DNA of 64,000 nucleotides from Bacillota bacterium (GCA_023407575.1 JAEYLX010000067.1:248001-312000), one strand, 5' to 3'. Shown: positions 1 through 9,075, counted from the stretch's first letter. Notes: generated by a model from the letters alone, not told the origin. Translations and numbers: made by a program.

Positions 1-21
1 TTGGCTTTAAGTCAATGATAT

Positions 22-1377
22 TTATAGTTCACTCACATATTTTTTAAATAAATTACCTCGTTCTTCGAAGTCCTTAAACATTCCCCAACTTGCACAAGCC
101 GGTGATAATAGCACAACATCCCCAGCTACAGCAAGTGACTTACTTATGGTAACTGCTTCTTTTAAGGTTTCTGCCATTAAAACTTCTGTAAAGCCATACT
201 TTCGTGCAGTTCTTGCTATCTGCTTCTTTGTCTGACCGATTAAGATTAAATGTTTCACTTTCTTATCAAAGGCTTTCACCCATGCATCAAAGTCAGTTTT
301 TTTATCATATCCGCCTGCAATTAAAATGGTAGGTTGCTGCATCGCTTGAATAGCTTTAATAGAAGCATCCGGATTTGTACCTTTTGAATCATTATAATAG
401 GTTACTCCCTCTATCGTAGTAACATATTCAATTCGGTGCTCCACCGCTTTAAAATTAAGTACTGCTTTCCTTATGTATTCCAACGGAATACCCATCGCCA
501 GTGCAATGCCCACTGCAGCCATAATATTTTCATAATTATGTCTGCCCAGTACATGCAGTTCCTTCACATTGCAAATAAGTATTGCTCCATTTTGATTTGA
601 AAAAAATATTTCATCCTCTTCTAAATATAGTCCCTCTTTCAGGGTTCTTTTGCTACTAAAGAACATGATACCAGCTTTAGCACGCAGAGCCATTTCTCTA
701 AGAGTTTCATCCTCGTAATTAAGAATACAGAGTTCATTGTGCGTCTGGTTTCTAAAAATCTGCTCTTTTGCGGCTATGTAAGCTTCCATTGTATGATGAC
801 GATCCAAATGATCCGGAGTTATATTTAATATGGTGCAAATCTTTGGTTTAAAGTCAATTATTGTCTCAAGCTGAAAACTGCTTAGTTCAATTACCACAAC
901 TGACTCAGGTGTTGTTTGAAGTGCAATATCACTGTAACAATTACCGATATTACCTACAACATATACCTCGGAAAAAAATGTTTTCATAATCTTTCCCACT
1001 AAGGTGGTTGTCGTCGTCTTGCCATTGGTTCCAGTAATACCAATGATTCGACCCTTGGTATAACGGAATGCCAGTTCAATTTCTCCCCATATCGGTATGC
1101 TTCTATCTTTCACTCGAAGTATGTCTGGATGGTCGCAAGGAACCCCCGGGCTTATAACTACCAGTTCCACGGTGCTTAAAATTTCATCCGTTAAAACACC
1201 AGTCAACAAAAGTCCCTTCCCATTCGAATAGGAATAATCTTCAAAATCATTGCTCATTAGGTTCGTATTACAATCATACAAAAGCACAAAAGCACCAAGT
1301 TTCTGTAACAGGTTGGCTGCAGAAATTCCACTTTTAGCTGCACCATAGACCAAGACCTTTTTATTATCTAACTGCAT
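22..1377 (-). CDS. murD: UDP-N-acetylmuramoyl-L-alanine--D-glutamate ligase MurD
   Basis: Cytoplasmic Mur ligase that adds D-glutamate to UDP-MurNAc-L-Ala in peptidoglycan precursor synthesis. The 451-aa product has the usual family length. An N-terminal nucleotide-binding fold (VLVYGAAKSGIS, near residue 9) is followed by the ATP-binding P-loop GITGTNGKTTTT (about 113-124), the central-domain motif ending NITPDHLDRH, and a C-terminal ligase domain with YNDSKGTNPDA and LLSPACASWGMF. The ATG start has the Shine-Dalgarno GGAGGAG. It lies 75 bp downstream of mraY and probably shares the mraY promoter. The next dcw genes (ftsW, murG) would lie beyond the window edge. Identification is very secure. 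Confidence 0.97.
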   Translation of the reverse strand: MQLDNKKVLVYGAAKSGISAANLLQKLGAFVLLYDCNTNLMSNDFEDYSYSNGKGLLLTGVLTDEILSTVELVVISPGVPCDHPDILRVKDRSIPIWGEIELAFRYTKGRIIGITGTNGKTTTTTLVGKIMKTFFSEVYVVGNIGNCYSDIALQTTPESVVVIELSSFQLETIIDFKPKICTILNITPDHLDRHHTMEAYIAAKEQIFRNQTHNELCILNYEDETLREMALRAKAGIMFFSSKRTLKEGLYLEEDEIFFSNQNGAILICNVKELHVLGRHNYENIMAAVGIALAMGIPLEYIRKAVLNFKAVEHRIEYVTTIEGVTYYNDSKGTNPDASIKAIQAMQQPTILIAGGYDKKTDFDAWVKAFDKKVKHLILIGQTKKQIARTARKYGFTEVLMAETLKEAVTISKSLAVAGDVVLLSPACASWGMFKDFEERGNLFKKYVSEL

Positions 1378-1452
1378 ACGCTCCTCCGATTCATTTCCAT
1401 AAAGAAATGACTTAATTTCATTTTCTTTTTCCTTCGTAGGAGCTAACTTTTG

Positions 1453-2421
1453 TTAATTAATACCCATGAGTGCTATTAAGCAAAGAATTGTTGTGACAAT
1501 TGAAAATATTGCTACCACTCTGGTTTCCGACCAGCCGACTAACTCAAAATGGTGATGAATCGGAGCCATTTTAAAGATTCGCTTTCCACCAGTCAGTTTA
1601 AAAAATCCAACTTGTAGGATTACGGATAAAACTTCAACTAAATAGATTAAAGCTACAAACAAAATAAATAAAGGCATTTGCAACATATATGCTGTTGCAG
1701 CCACAAAACCACCTAAGGCAAGAGATCCCGTATCCCCCATGAATACCTTTGCAGGATATACGTTATATACCAAGAATGCCAATAAACTTCCTGCAACTGC
1801 TCCAGTAATTGGTGAGACACCACTCTGCATTCCAATTGCCACTACAGAAAAGAAGGTAGCAATCAATGCAGTAACACTAGATTCCAATCCATCCAGTCCA
1901 TCCGTAAAATTAGAACCATTTACGGTACCAAGTACAACAATAAAGAAGCTAGGAATAAAAAGATAGGATACATCTAGATACTTTCCACCAGAAAAGGGAA
2001 TTAACATGGAGGTACCTACATCAGTGAAGTTAATCAGATAATAACATAGGATAGCAGTCACAAGTATCTGTCCTACGAGCTTTTGCCAAGCCCTTAATCC
2101 CATGGAACGTTTCATAACCACTTTAATATAATCATCCATAAAACCTATAATACCAAAACCAATGGTTGCAAAAAGTACTGGAATGATTTCTGGATAATCC
2201 TTTATATACACCAAAGAAGTAATTGCTATACTTAATACTATGACAATACCACCCATGGTTGGAGTGCCTGATTTTTTTTGATGAGATTGTGGTCCTTCCT
2301 CTCGAATATATTGCCCAAATTTAAGCTTTCTCAAAAACGGAATCAATAAAGGGCATAGGATTACGCATACTCCAAACGATATTATAACAGGTAAAACCAC
2401 ACTAAAATCTGAAAAATTCAT
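1453..2421 (-). CDS. mraY: Phospho-N-acetylmuramoyl-pentapeptide transferase MraY
   Basis: Integral membrane enzyme that moves phospho-MurNAc-pentapeptide from UDP to undecaprenyl phosphate, forming lipid I. The 322-aa protein is a chain of about ten hydrophobic segments. Family motifs are visible: the PTMGG loop near residue 54, the aspartate pair in GFMDDYIKV (about 94), NGSNFTDGLDGL (about 168) with the catalytic Asp region, and the histidine-rich MAPIHHHFE loop (about 285). Start ATG is preceded by GGAGATAACAT. The gene follows spoVD after a 175-bp gap that contains a strong promoter of its own, so mraY-murD can be expressed independently of the upstream dcw genes. Confidence 0.97.
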   Translation of the reverse strand: MNFSDFSVVLPVIISFGVCVILCPLLIPFLRKLKFGQYIREEGPQSHQKKSGTPTMGGIVIVLSIAITSLVYIKDYPEIIPVLFATIGFGIIGFMDDYIKVVMKRSMGLRAWQKLVGQILVTAILCYYLINFTDVGTSMLIPFSGGKYLDVSYLFIPSFFIVVLGTVNGSNFTDGLDGLESSVTALIATFFSVVAIGMQSGVSPITGAVAGSLLAFLVYNVYPAKVFMGDTGSLALGGFVAATAYMLQMPLFILFVALIYLVEVLSVILQVGFFKLTGGKRIFKMAPIHHHFELVGWSETRVVAIFSIVTTILCLIALMGIN

Positions 2422-2545
2422 ATGTTATCTCCATTCCGCAGCATTTTAATCTGCACATACATAGTATAAAGTGAGGAATCCTTTCATAACTCCGTCACTC
2501 TTATGTAAAAAAATTCTTTTTCATTTGCATCCAAATACTTCGCTT

Positions 2546-2574
2546 ATTATACGTTATCACATTTGAATTGACAA
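2546..2574 (-). promoter_or_regulatory. Predicted sigma-A promoter of mraY-murD
   Basis: On the minus strand, -35 TTGTCA (2569-2574) and a consensus -10 TATAAT (2546-2551) are separated by exactly 17 bp. The -35 begins only 22 bp after the spoVD stop codon. The predicted transcription start near 2539 gives a leader of about 118 nt before the mraY ATG. The leader contains a short imperfect hairpin (about 2466-2500). Match to consensus is good; no experimental evidence. Confidence 0.7.
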
Positions 2575-2596
2575 CCCAAAATCTATATGGTTTTAC

Positions 2597-4582
2597 TTAA
2601 TCTTCATAATATAAAATAATATCGCTATCCTTATCCACTGTTTCACCAGGAAGCGGAAATTGCTCCTTTACAGTATCCCCTTCTCCTAAAGCATGTAATT
2701 CTCCAAAATCATAAATTTTCAGTAACTCATTTACTTCCTTTTTTGTCTTTCCAATAAAATCCGGAACCTCGAAGGAGCCAATATTAAATTCCTTTACTTC
2801 CTCCTCGGTGAAGTTTTTTTCAATACCCAGATAGGGTAGAATGTTATCAAATAACTCTGCAACGACAGGAGCAGCTACCGTACCTCCGTAGTATATTCCA
2901 GTAGGTTCATCAATTAGAACCAACGCCATTACCTGTGGATCATTCGCAGGTGCAAAGCCAATAAACGAGGAAATATATTTATTGCTGCTTCTAGGAAGTT
3001 TTTCCGAGGTTGCTGTTTTTCCACCAACTCGAAAACCCGGAATATAAGCACGTTGCCCTGTTCCATCGGATACAACTGCTTCCAATAATTGCTTCATTGT
3101 CTCCGAGGTTTCCTTTGAGATTGCATTATCTGTTGTTTCATAATCCAAAGCATGGATTTTTGTTCCATCTGCAGATCTTATTTCTACTCCCACATGCGGT
3201 GTAACAAGTGTTCCACCATTTACAATAGCACTCGCTGCAGTCATCAACTGTAAGGGAGTTATCTGAAAGGACTGTCCGAAGGACAAGGTAGCAAGCTCAA
3301 CTGCACCTATAATATCCTTTTTATGCATAATTGAATTAGCTTCACCTGGTAAATCTATTCCGGTTTTTTTGAATAGCCCAAGTTGTTTGTAGTAATCATA
3401 CATCTTGTCAACGCCTACTCTGGCACCTATTTCCATGAAAACAGGGTTACAGGAATTCATAATTCCTTCTACAAAGGTCTGACTTCCATGACCGCCAACC
3501 TTATGGCAGCGGATAATACGATCTTCCACTTTTTTATAGCCTGGGCAGAAAAAGGTATCGGTTAGTTTGACCACACCTTCCTCTAGAGCTGCAGCAGCCG
3601 TAATTATCTTAAAGGTTGATCCCGGTTCATAGGTATCGCTGATACTTGCATTACGCCACATTCCATTTAAAGCATTGTTCTTTTGCTCTTGAGTTAACGT
3701 TTGCCCAACATAATCATCAGCAACTTCCTCAATTAAAGTGTACGGATCATTCAAATTAAATTCAGGAACATTTACCATCGCTATAATTTCACCGTTTTGG
3801 GGGTTCATAACGATTAATTTAACATTGTTCGCATTTTTTGATTCCATAACCTTTAATGCAGCCTGTTCAGCAAAAAGCTGTACATTTACATCTAGACTGG
3901 TATACAAATTATTACCGGGCTGGGGTTCAATTCGGTCCTCGGCTGCATTTTCTATTTCTACACCATAAGCAGTGGTAAGAGTAAGAATCGTTCCATCAAT
4001 TCCTTTTAAATATTTATCATATTTCACTTCCAAACCTATAATACCCTGATTATCACTTCCGGTAAATCCAATTACCTTTGATGCTAATGTATTGTAAGGA
4101 TAGTAACGCTTATAATCTTCATCGACCATAACACCATCTAAGTCATACTCTCTGATTTTATCGGCAACTTCCTTTGCAACATTGGATTTAATTCTTTCAA
4201 TGGAGGATTTTTTCTCCACTCTTTTGCGTACAGCTGCCTCACTTAGTCCTAATTCTTTGGAGAGTACTTCAATAACACGTTCCGGCTCCTTTATCTGTTG
4301 AAAAATAACAGATATCGTACATACCGGTTTATTAGTGGCAATCAAAACTCCCTTAGCATCAAAAATACTTCCTCTTTCGGCTTTGATTGCTCGCTCTCTT
4401 TCATGAAGTGCTTGAGCTCTTTCTGCATATTCTTCTGATTTTACCAGCATCAAATAACCTAATCTGCCAAATAAGGCCAGTGCAACTACTATGACTACTG
4501 TCACAACAATTAATATATTTCTTCTATTATAAGTTCTACTTTTTGCCATACTACCATAACCTTGCAACTCTTTTCGTTTCAT
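2597..4582 (-). CDS. SpoVD-type class B penicillin-binding protein with a PASTA domain
   Basis: Membrane-anchored transpeptidase that cross-links peptidoglycan; SpoVD acts in spore cortex synthesis, while close paralogs act at the septum. The 661-aa product has a basic N terminus, one transmembrane segment (about 23-46), a PBP dimerisation domain, the active-site SxxK as STFK (322-325), SxN as SCN (377-379), and a third motif reading K-T-A (522-524) instead of the usual K-T-G. One PASTA domain closes the protein (about 604-660), as in SpoVD. The annotated ATG has no clear Shine-Dalgarno; an internal ATG at 4549 (MAKSRTYNRRN) with upstream AAGG is a plausible true start. Second of two tandem class B PBPs in the dcw cluster. 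Confidence 0.9.
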   Translation of the reverse strand: MKRKELQGYGSMAKSRTYNRRNILIVVTVVIVVALALFGRLGYLMLVKSEEYAERAQALHERERAIKAERGSIFDAKGVLIATNKPVCTISVIFQQIKEPERVIEVLSKELGLSEAAVRKRVEKKSSIERIKSNVAKEVADKIREYDLDGVMVDEDYKRYYPYNTLASKVIGFTGSDNQGIIGLEVKYDKYLKGIDGTILTLTTAYGVEIENAAEDRIEPQPGNNLYTSLDVNVQLFAEQAALKVMESKNANNVKLIVMNPQNGEIIAMVNVPEFNLNDPYTLIEEVADDYVGQTLTQEQKNNALNGMWRNASISDTYEPGSTFKIITAAAALEEGVVKLTDTFFCPGYKKVEDRIIRCHKVGGHGSQTFVEGIMNSCNPVFMEIGARVGVDKMYDYYKQLGLFKKTGIDLPGEANSIMHKKDIIGAVELATLSFGQSFQITPLQLMTAASAIVNGGTLVTPHVGVEIRSADGTKIHALDYETTDNAISKETSETMKQLLEAVVSDGTGQRAYIPGFRVGGKTATSEKLPRSSNKYISSFIGFAPANDPQVMALVLIDEPTGIYYGGTVAAPVVAELFDNILPYLGIEKNFTEEEVKEFNIGSFEVPDFIGKTKKEVNELLKIYDFGELHALGEGDTVKEQFPLPGETVDKDSDIILYYED

Positions 4583-4614
4583 TCTATTACAAAGGTTATT
4601 GCTTTATTCATGGA

Positions 4615-6726
4615 TTACTCTAATACATCGGGATTAAACTCATCTTCCAGGGGGTCACTTCCTGAATTATCCCCTTCTGCCCCATTCTCTGATTCCTGTG
4701 ATCCATTTGAGTCGCCTCCAGCTTCGGGAACATTATTACTACCACCTGTTTCCTCACCTGTTGCAGGTTGCTGCTCATTTCCAACTTCTCCTGTTTCACC
4801 ATTCGTATTCCCTTCATTTGAATTTTCTTCATTTGTACTTTGTGAATTTGGATTAGCTGCTTCAGTAGAATTATTGGTATTAGTTGTGGATGGGTCTGTT
4901 GTTACTTCGCTCTGATCTAGTAAGTAATCAATTTCACCATCTGGGAAAATTCCCAATGCAGGTAATATTTCTTTTAATATCTTACTTGCGAATTTTGTAG
5001 CTATGGAACTATCTGCCTGTTTCTCAACATTTTGAGGCTCGTCTATCATTACGTAGATAACGACTTCGGGATTAATTGCTGGAACACAACCTAAGAAGGA
5101 AACAATATAGGTTTTTGATTCTACCGGATGCTTCTGTGCAGTTCCTGTTTTACCACCTACTGCATAACCTTCAACTTTGGCACCACCAGCTGTTCCATTT
5201 TCAACGGTTTGATACATATATTCCTGAATAAAATCAGAAGTTTTATCGGAAACAGTCTGTCTTACAAGGACAGGCTCCATTTCTTTGACCGTTACACCAC
5301 TGTCATTGACAATTTTCTTAACAGCATGAGGTTTGTAATAATTACCTCCATTGACTAGAGATGAGAAAGCACTTGCCAATTGTATCATCGTGCTGTCAAA
5401 GGTTTGTCCAAAACTACTGGTTGCAAGCTCTGTAGGATTTAACTTATCATAGGCATGAATAATTCCTGCTGCTTCACCCGGCAGATCTATTCCCGTGGTC
5501 TTACCAAAACCAAAGGCAGTTTCATACTGATAGAAAATATCTTTACCTTCTTCTGCAACAATCTGCATCAAAGCATCATTGCAGGAGTACATAAGTGCCT
5601 CACCCAGTGTAATTTCACCATGCCCAGCTCTCTTATTGCAGTGGATGTATATTCCACCAACCCATTCACCTCCGTCACATATGTAGGTATGTTCTGGTTC
5701 GGAGAGGTTCTCTTCTAGTGCTGCAGCAATTGTAATCGGTTTAAAGGTGGAACCCGGTTCAAATCCACCGGATATAACATCATTTTTCCACAGGGCATTC
5801 AATATCTCAGTTTTTTGTTCCGCTGTCATTGAAGCTATTTCTTCCTCGGAATAAATTCCGCTTAAGTCCTGTGGATTATTTAAATCATACTCCTGATTAG
5901 ATGCCATTCCTAATATCTCACCATTGTTTGGGTCCATTACAAGAACTTCAATGTTCTTACTTCCAAATTCCGTGTTAAACTCTACTATTTTCTCTTGGAT
6001 AATTCTCTGAACATTGGCATCTATTGTACTCACAACCGTATTACCATTAACCGCTTTTTTAACAATTCGTTCTAAGTTAAGGTTTGCATCATAATATCCA
6101 TATTCTCTTCCATTTGTTCCGTTGAGCTCTTCATTATAATACTCCTCCAAGCCCCAGAAACCTGTATTATCAGCGGAAGTAAATCCTAAAACATCACTTG
6201 CAAGCGTTTTAAAAGGATAGTTTCTTACATATTCTTCTTCAAAACGTACGCCCAGGATTTCTCCATTTTCCTTCATATAATCTTTAAAATTCTGAGCAAG
6301 TTCATAATTCACATTTTTTAGCATGGTAACATACTGGTACTTTGGCTTCGTATCCAGAATTTCCTGCACAGTTGCTTCCGTTATCTCAAAGTAATCCTGT
6401 AGAGCTTTCATTGTTGGTGCTTGTGCTTCCGGCTTATCATTAAGTGCCAGCGGATCCAGTATTAATCGATACATAAGTACGCTTTGTGCAAGTACGGTTC
6501 CGTTTCGATCTGTTATGCTCCCTCTTTTGTAAGGTAGTATGGCACTGGTATAGGACTGTCTGGATAACACCTGCTTTGTATAGCGATCTCCATCCACCTG
6601 CATAATGTAGATTAATCTCCCCATTAAGCCAACCATTAACAGAGTAATAGCACAAAATACAAGCAAAAGTCTTGCTTGCATTCGTGAAGTAAAGCTTCTA
6701 TTCGTTTTACCATATGCTTTTTCCAT
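4615..6726 (-). CDS. Class B penicillin-binding protein, FtsI/PBP2B-like, septal transpeptidase
   Basis: The 703-aa product has one transmembrane segment (about 20-41), then the PBP dimerisation and transpeptidase domains. All three catalytic motifs are intact: STFK (326-329), SCN (381-383) and KTG (526-528). It directly follows the ftsL-like gene (32 bp), the position of ftsI in most dcw clusters, so it is probably the vegetative division transpeptidase. Unlike B. subtilis PBP2B it has no PASTA domain. Instead, residues from about 605 to the end form an acidic, low-complexity tail rich in N, S, T, G and E. Start ATG has GAGGGG upstream. Assignment to FtsI rather than a second SpoVD rests on gene order. 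Confidence 0.92.
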   Translation of the reverse strand: MEKAYGKTNRSFTSRMQARLLLVFCAITLLMVGLMGRLIYIMQVDGDRYTKQVLSRQSYTSAILPYKRGSITDRNGTVLAQSVLMYRLILDPLALNDKPEAQAPTMKALQDYFEITEATVQEILDTKPKYQYVTMLKNVNYELAQNFKDYMKENGEILGVRFEEEYVRNYPFKTLASDVLGFTSADNTGFWGLEEYYNEELNGTNGREYGYYDANLNLERIVKKAVNGNTVVSTIDANVQRIIQEKIVEFNTEFGSKNIEVLVMDPNNGEILGMASNQEYDLNNPQDLSGIYSEEEIASMTAEQKTEILNALWKNDVISGGFEPGSTFKPITIAAALEENLSEPEHTYICDGGEWVGGIYIHCNKRAGHGEITLGEALMYSCNDALMQIVAEEGKDIFYQYETAFGFGKTTGIDLPGEAAGIIHAYDKLNPTELATSSFGQTFDSTMIQLASAFSSLVNGGNYYKPHAVKKIVNDSGVTVKEMEPVLVRQTVSDKTSDFIQEYMYQTVENGTAGGAKVEGYAVGGKTGTAQKHPVESKTYIVSFLGCVPAINPEVVIYVMIDEPQNVEKQADSSIATKFASKILKEILPALGIFPDGEIDYLLDQSEVTTDPSTTNTNNSTEAANPNSQSTNEENSNEGNTNGETGEVGNEQQPATGEETGGSNNVPEAGGDSNGSQESENGAEGDNSGSDPLEDEFNPDVLE

Positions 6727-6758
6727 CGTATCAATCCCCTCATTTTTAGGTTTAGGAT

Positions 6759-7241
6759 TTAATCTGGGATGTCTTCGTATTGTCTGACATATTCCAAATC
6801 ACTACCTTCATAGGTTATCACTTCATTGTTATTGGGATAAACCATACCAAGTTCCTCAACCGCAATCTTATATACGTAATTTAAGTCATATGCCTGATTA
6901 ACTGCGGCATAAGCCGCATCATTTTCATTTGTAAGTTTTTTTAGGTCGGACTCGTATGTTCTGATTGATTTCTCCATTTTGCTCACCTCAGTTTGCAACT
7001 GAAGAAAACTAACGCACACATATAAAGTCGCTACGATTGCTACAACTAAGACTGCCAAAGATGCAAAGCTCATACTAGACAATCCTCTCGGCTGTCTCTG
7101 TACCTGTCTGCGTGGTCTAGGTGCTTCGGTTGGCCGTTCTTCTCTTCTTCTTTCTGGAACAGCATTTAGCTTGCGGACTGTATTGCCCTCAATATAACTT
7201 GTCCTATTATTACTATAATATTGTTTCTTTTTTGCCTCCAT
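6759..7241 (-). CDS. FtsL-like division protein, bitopic membrane protein with coiled coil
   Basis: The 160-aa protein has a long basic, arginine- and proline-rich cytoplasmic N terminus (residues 1-55), a single transmembrane helix (about 58-80), then a heptad-rich coiled coil (about 81-107) and an acidic C terminus. This is the topology of FtsL, which joins DivIC/FtsB and DivIB/FtsQ in the divisome. Sequence conservation in FtsL is low, so the call depends on position: between rsmH and the septal PBP gene, where ftsL normally sits. Start ATG is preceded by GAGGGG at good spacing. Confidence 0.8.
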   Translation of the reverse strand: MEAKKKQYYSNNRTSYIEGNTVRKLNAVPERRREERPTEAPRPRRQVQRQPRGLSSMSFASLAVLVVAIVATLYVCVSFLQLQTEVSKMEKSIRTYESDLKKLTNENDAAYAAVNQAYDLNYVYKIAVEELGMVYPNNNEVITYEGSDLEYVRQYEDIPD

Positions 7242-7356
7242 GCAAGTACCCCTCTTTTCAGTTATTATTACCCTGTAATGTATATTACATTAACCGTTAT
7301 AACTGCTCCAATTACCAGCCCATTAAGGAATACAAGAGGTTCGCGATGAGAATTCA

Positions 7357-8289
7357 TCAAGCTTTTTCAAATACACGTAATTTTGCGCTCTTTGATCTCT
7401 TATTGTATTCCAATTCCTCCATTGTGGGAAGAATGGGTTTTCTGGAAATTATTTTCCCTTTTGAATGGTTTCCACAAATACAGATTGGAAAATTTGGTGG
7501 ACAAGTACAAGGATCTTCCTGATTCTTAAAGCAAGTCTTCACAATTCTGTCTTCTAAAGAGTGAAATGTTATAATGCATAATCTTCCACCTGGTGACAGA
7601 AGATCAATCATATCATTTAAAGTATCCTTAAGTACCTCGAGCTCCTTGTTAAGCTCAATTCGGATTGCTTGAAATGTTCTTTTTGCCGGATGCCCTGTAT
7701 TCATTCTGATCTTCATAGGGATTGCCGCCTTAATTGCATCCACTAATTCATATGTTGTCTCTAAGGGTTTCTCTTGTCTTCTTCTTACAATGTGTTTTGC
7801 TATATTCTTTGCGAAATTATCTTCACCGTAATCACGAATCATTCGAAACAATTCCATCTCTGTATAATTGTTAACAATGTCCTTGGCCGTAAGCTCCATT
7901 CTAGTATCCATTCTCATATCCAGAGGTGCATCCTCTTTATAAGAGAAACCTCTTTCCGGTGTATCTAACTGATAGGAAGATACTCCAAGATCGAGTATTA
8001 TTCCATCTACTTCTGTAATGGATATCTCTTTCAATACCTGCTTCATGTTACAATAATTACTTCTAACGATTGTAATCTTATCTCCAAATTCCTTTAGGCG
8101 TTCACTCGCTGCGGCGATAGCAGCCTCATCCTGATCTATCCCAATCAGTCTTCCGGTTGTCAACCCCTTGGCTATTTCAAAGGAATGTCCTCCGCCCCCA
8201 AGGGTTCCATCAACGTAGATTCCGTCTTTTTTCACCTTAAGGTTTTCTATTGTTTCTTCTAATAAAACCGATTTATGTTGAAATGCCAT
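7357..8289 (-). CDS. rsmH: 16S rRNA (cytosine-1402-N4)-methyltransferase RsmH (MraW)
   Basis: S-adenosylmethionine-dependent enzyme that N4-methylates C1402 of 16S rRNA in the decoding centre. The 310-aa product has the SAM-binding loop DGTLGGGGHS near residue 28, the DLGVSSYQLD motif (about 100), and the FHSLEDRIVK motif (about 245) typical of the family. A C-terminal cysteine-rich loop (CTCPPNFPICICG) is common in clostridial members. Start ATG has AGGAGGATATGA. It lies 36 bp downstream of mraZ and is the second gene of the dcw unit. Confidence 0.97.
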   Translation of the reverse strand: MAFQHKSVLLEETIENLKVKKDGIYVDGTLGGGGHSFEIAKGLTTGRLIGIDQDEAAIAAASERLKEFGDKITIVRSNYCNMKQVLKEISITEVDGIILDLGVSSYQLDTPERGFSYKEDAPLDMRMDTRMELTAKDIVNNYTEMELFRMIRDYGEDNFAKNIAKHIVRRRQEKPLETTYELVDAIKAAIPMKIRMNTGHPAKRTFQAIRIELNKELEVLKDTLNDMIDLLSPGGRLCIITFHSLEDRIVKTCFKNQEDPCTCPPNFPICICGNHSKGKIISRKPILPTMEELEYNKRSKSAKLRVFEKA

Positions 8290-8325
8290 TCATATCCTCC
8301 TACAGTTCTAGTCACTTGAAACGCT

Positions 8326-8754
8326 TTAGAAACTAATTCCGTACTGTGACATATGTTCAGCAATTGCATCCACATCATCATAATCGTTATTATTCTCCCA
8401 ACGTTCCTTGCTCCAGATTTCAATCTTGTTAAGTACACCAACAAAGACGATATCCTTATCTAATCCTGCGCTCTCTCGTAACTTAACAGGTATTAATATT
8501 CTTCCCTGCTTGTCCGCTTCACATTCAGCTGCTTTTGCTAAAAAATAGCGCTGTAGCTGTCTTGCTTCCTTCGTTCCCGGTAGTTTTATCAGACCTTCCG
8601 AAAATGTTTGCCATTCATTTTTAGGGTACACAAATAAACAACCATCCAGTCCTAGGGTAATAACAAATGTATCCCCGAGTTCTTCTCTAAACTTAGATGG
8701 TATGATGATTCTTCCTTTTGTATCAAGTGAGTGATCGTATTCACCCATGAACAT
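8326..8754 (-). CDS. mraZ: Transcriptional regulator MraZ
   Basis: DNA-binding regulator that heads the dcw cluster and represses its own operon in studied bacteria. The 142-aa product is the normal length and starts with MFMGEYDHSLDTKGR. It contains two SpoVT/AbrB-like half-domains, each with the D-x-x-G-R signature: DTKGRIIIPSKFRE (about 11) and DKQGRILIPVKLRE (about 82). Start ATG is preceded by GAGGG. The upstream region carries a good promoter and repeats that fit an MraZ operator. Identification is very secure; the repressor role here is inferred from the family. Confidence 0.97.
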   Translation of the reverse strand: MFMGEYDHSLDTKGRIIIPSKFREELGDTFVITLGLDGCLFVYPKNEWQTFSEGLIKLPGTKEARQLQRYFLAKAAECEADKQGRILIPVKLRESAGLDKDIVFVGVLNKIEIWSKERWENNNDYDDVDAIAEHMSQYGISF

Positions 8755-8801
8755 ATGGCAGCACCCTCTTCATCCTATGCTTGAAGCAATTATAGAAAGT
8801 T

Positions 8802-8851
8802 GTCCCACTTTTATGATTTTTCACTCCACTTTCCACCACTTTGCTCCACTT
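8802..8851 (-). promoter_or_regulatory. Candidate MraZ operator: direct repeats with 10-bp period
   Basis: Reading the minus strand, AAGTGGAGCA (8842-8851), AAGTGGTGGA (8832-8841) and AAGTGGAGTG (8822-8831) are three consecutive 10-mers sharing AAGTGG and an exact 10-bp period. One unit is skipped, and a fourth related unit AAAGTGGGAC (8802-8811) follows, shifted by one base. MraZ in E. coli binds TGGGN repeats spaced by 5 bp, and mycoplasma MraZ binds AAAGTG-type repeats, so the spacing and core fit. The array starts about 2 bp after the predicted transcription start. Confidence 0.75.
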
Positions 8852-8859
8852 ATGGGTTT

Positions 8860-8888
8860 ATTTTATATTAGAATAGGGAATTAATCAA
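8860..8888 (-). promoter_or_regulatory. Predicted sigma-A promoter of the mraZ-rsmH-ftsL-pbp unit
   Basis: Minus strand -35 TTGATT (8883-8888), 17-bp spacer, -10 TAAAAT (8860-8865); predicted start near 8853. It lies immediately before the GTGG repeat array and about 100 bp before the mraZ ATG. Confidence 0.65.
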
Positions 8889-9011
8889 GTGTAAAATCAA
8901 AAAAAATAGCACAGAAACCCTTAATTTACAAGGCTTTCCATGCAATTCCGACAAGTTATTACCACATCTTGTATAGAATTCTAAAATCGAACAAATTATG
9001 TCAATATATAG

Positions 9012-9050
9012 ACAAAACAACAGGGTGTGGTAAATAAGTCCCACACCCTG
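9012..9050 (-). terminator. Rho-independent terminator after lgt
   Basis: A perfect 10-bp inverted repeat (CAGGGTGTGG at 9021-9030, CCACACCCTG at 9041-9050) with a 10-nt loop is followed on the minus strand by TTGTTTTG. It lies 25 bp beyond the lgt stop codon and separates the housekeeping unit from the dcw promoter. Confidence 0.85.
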
Positions 9051-9075
9051 ATATTTCCATTGAATATTTATACAC

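Noticed and set aside
4562..4915. Plus-strand Ser/Pro-rich 117-codon frame
   Set aside because: Antisense of the low-complexity C-terminal tail of the septal PBP; no start signal.
6440..6655. Alternative minus-strand frames within the PBP gene
   Set aside because: Out-of-frame shadows of the 703-aa gene without ribosome binding sites.
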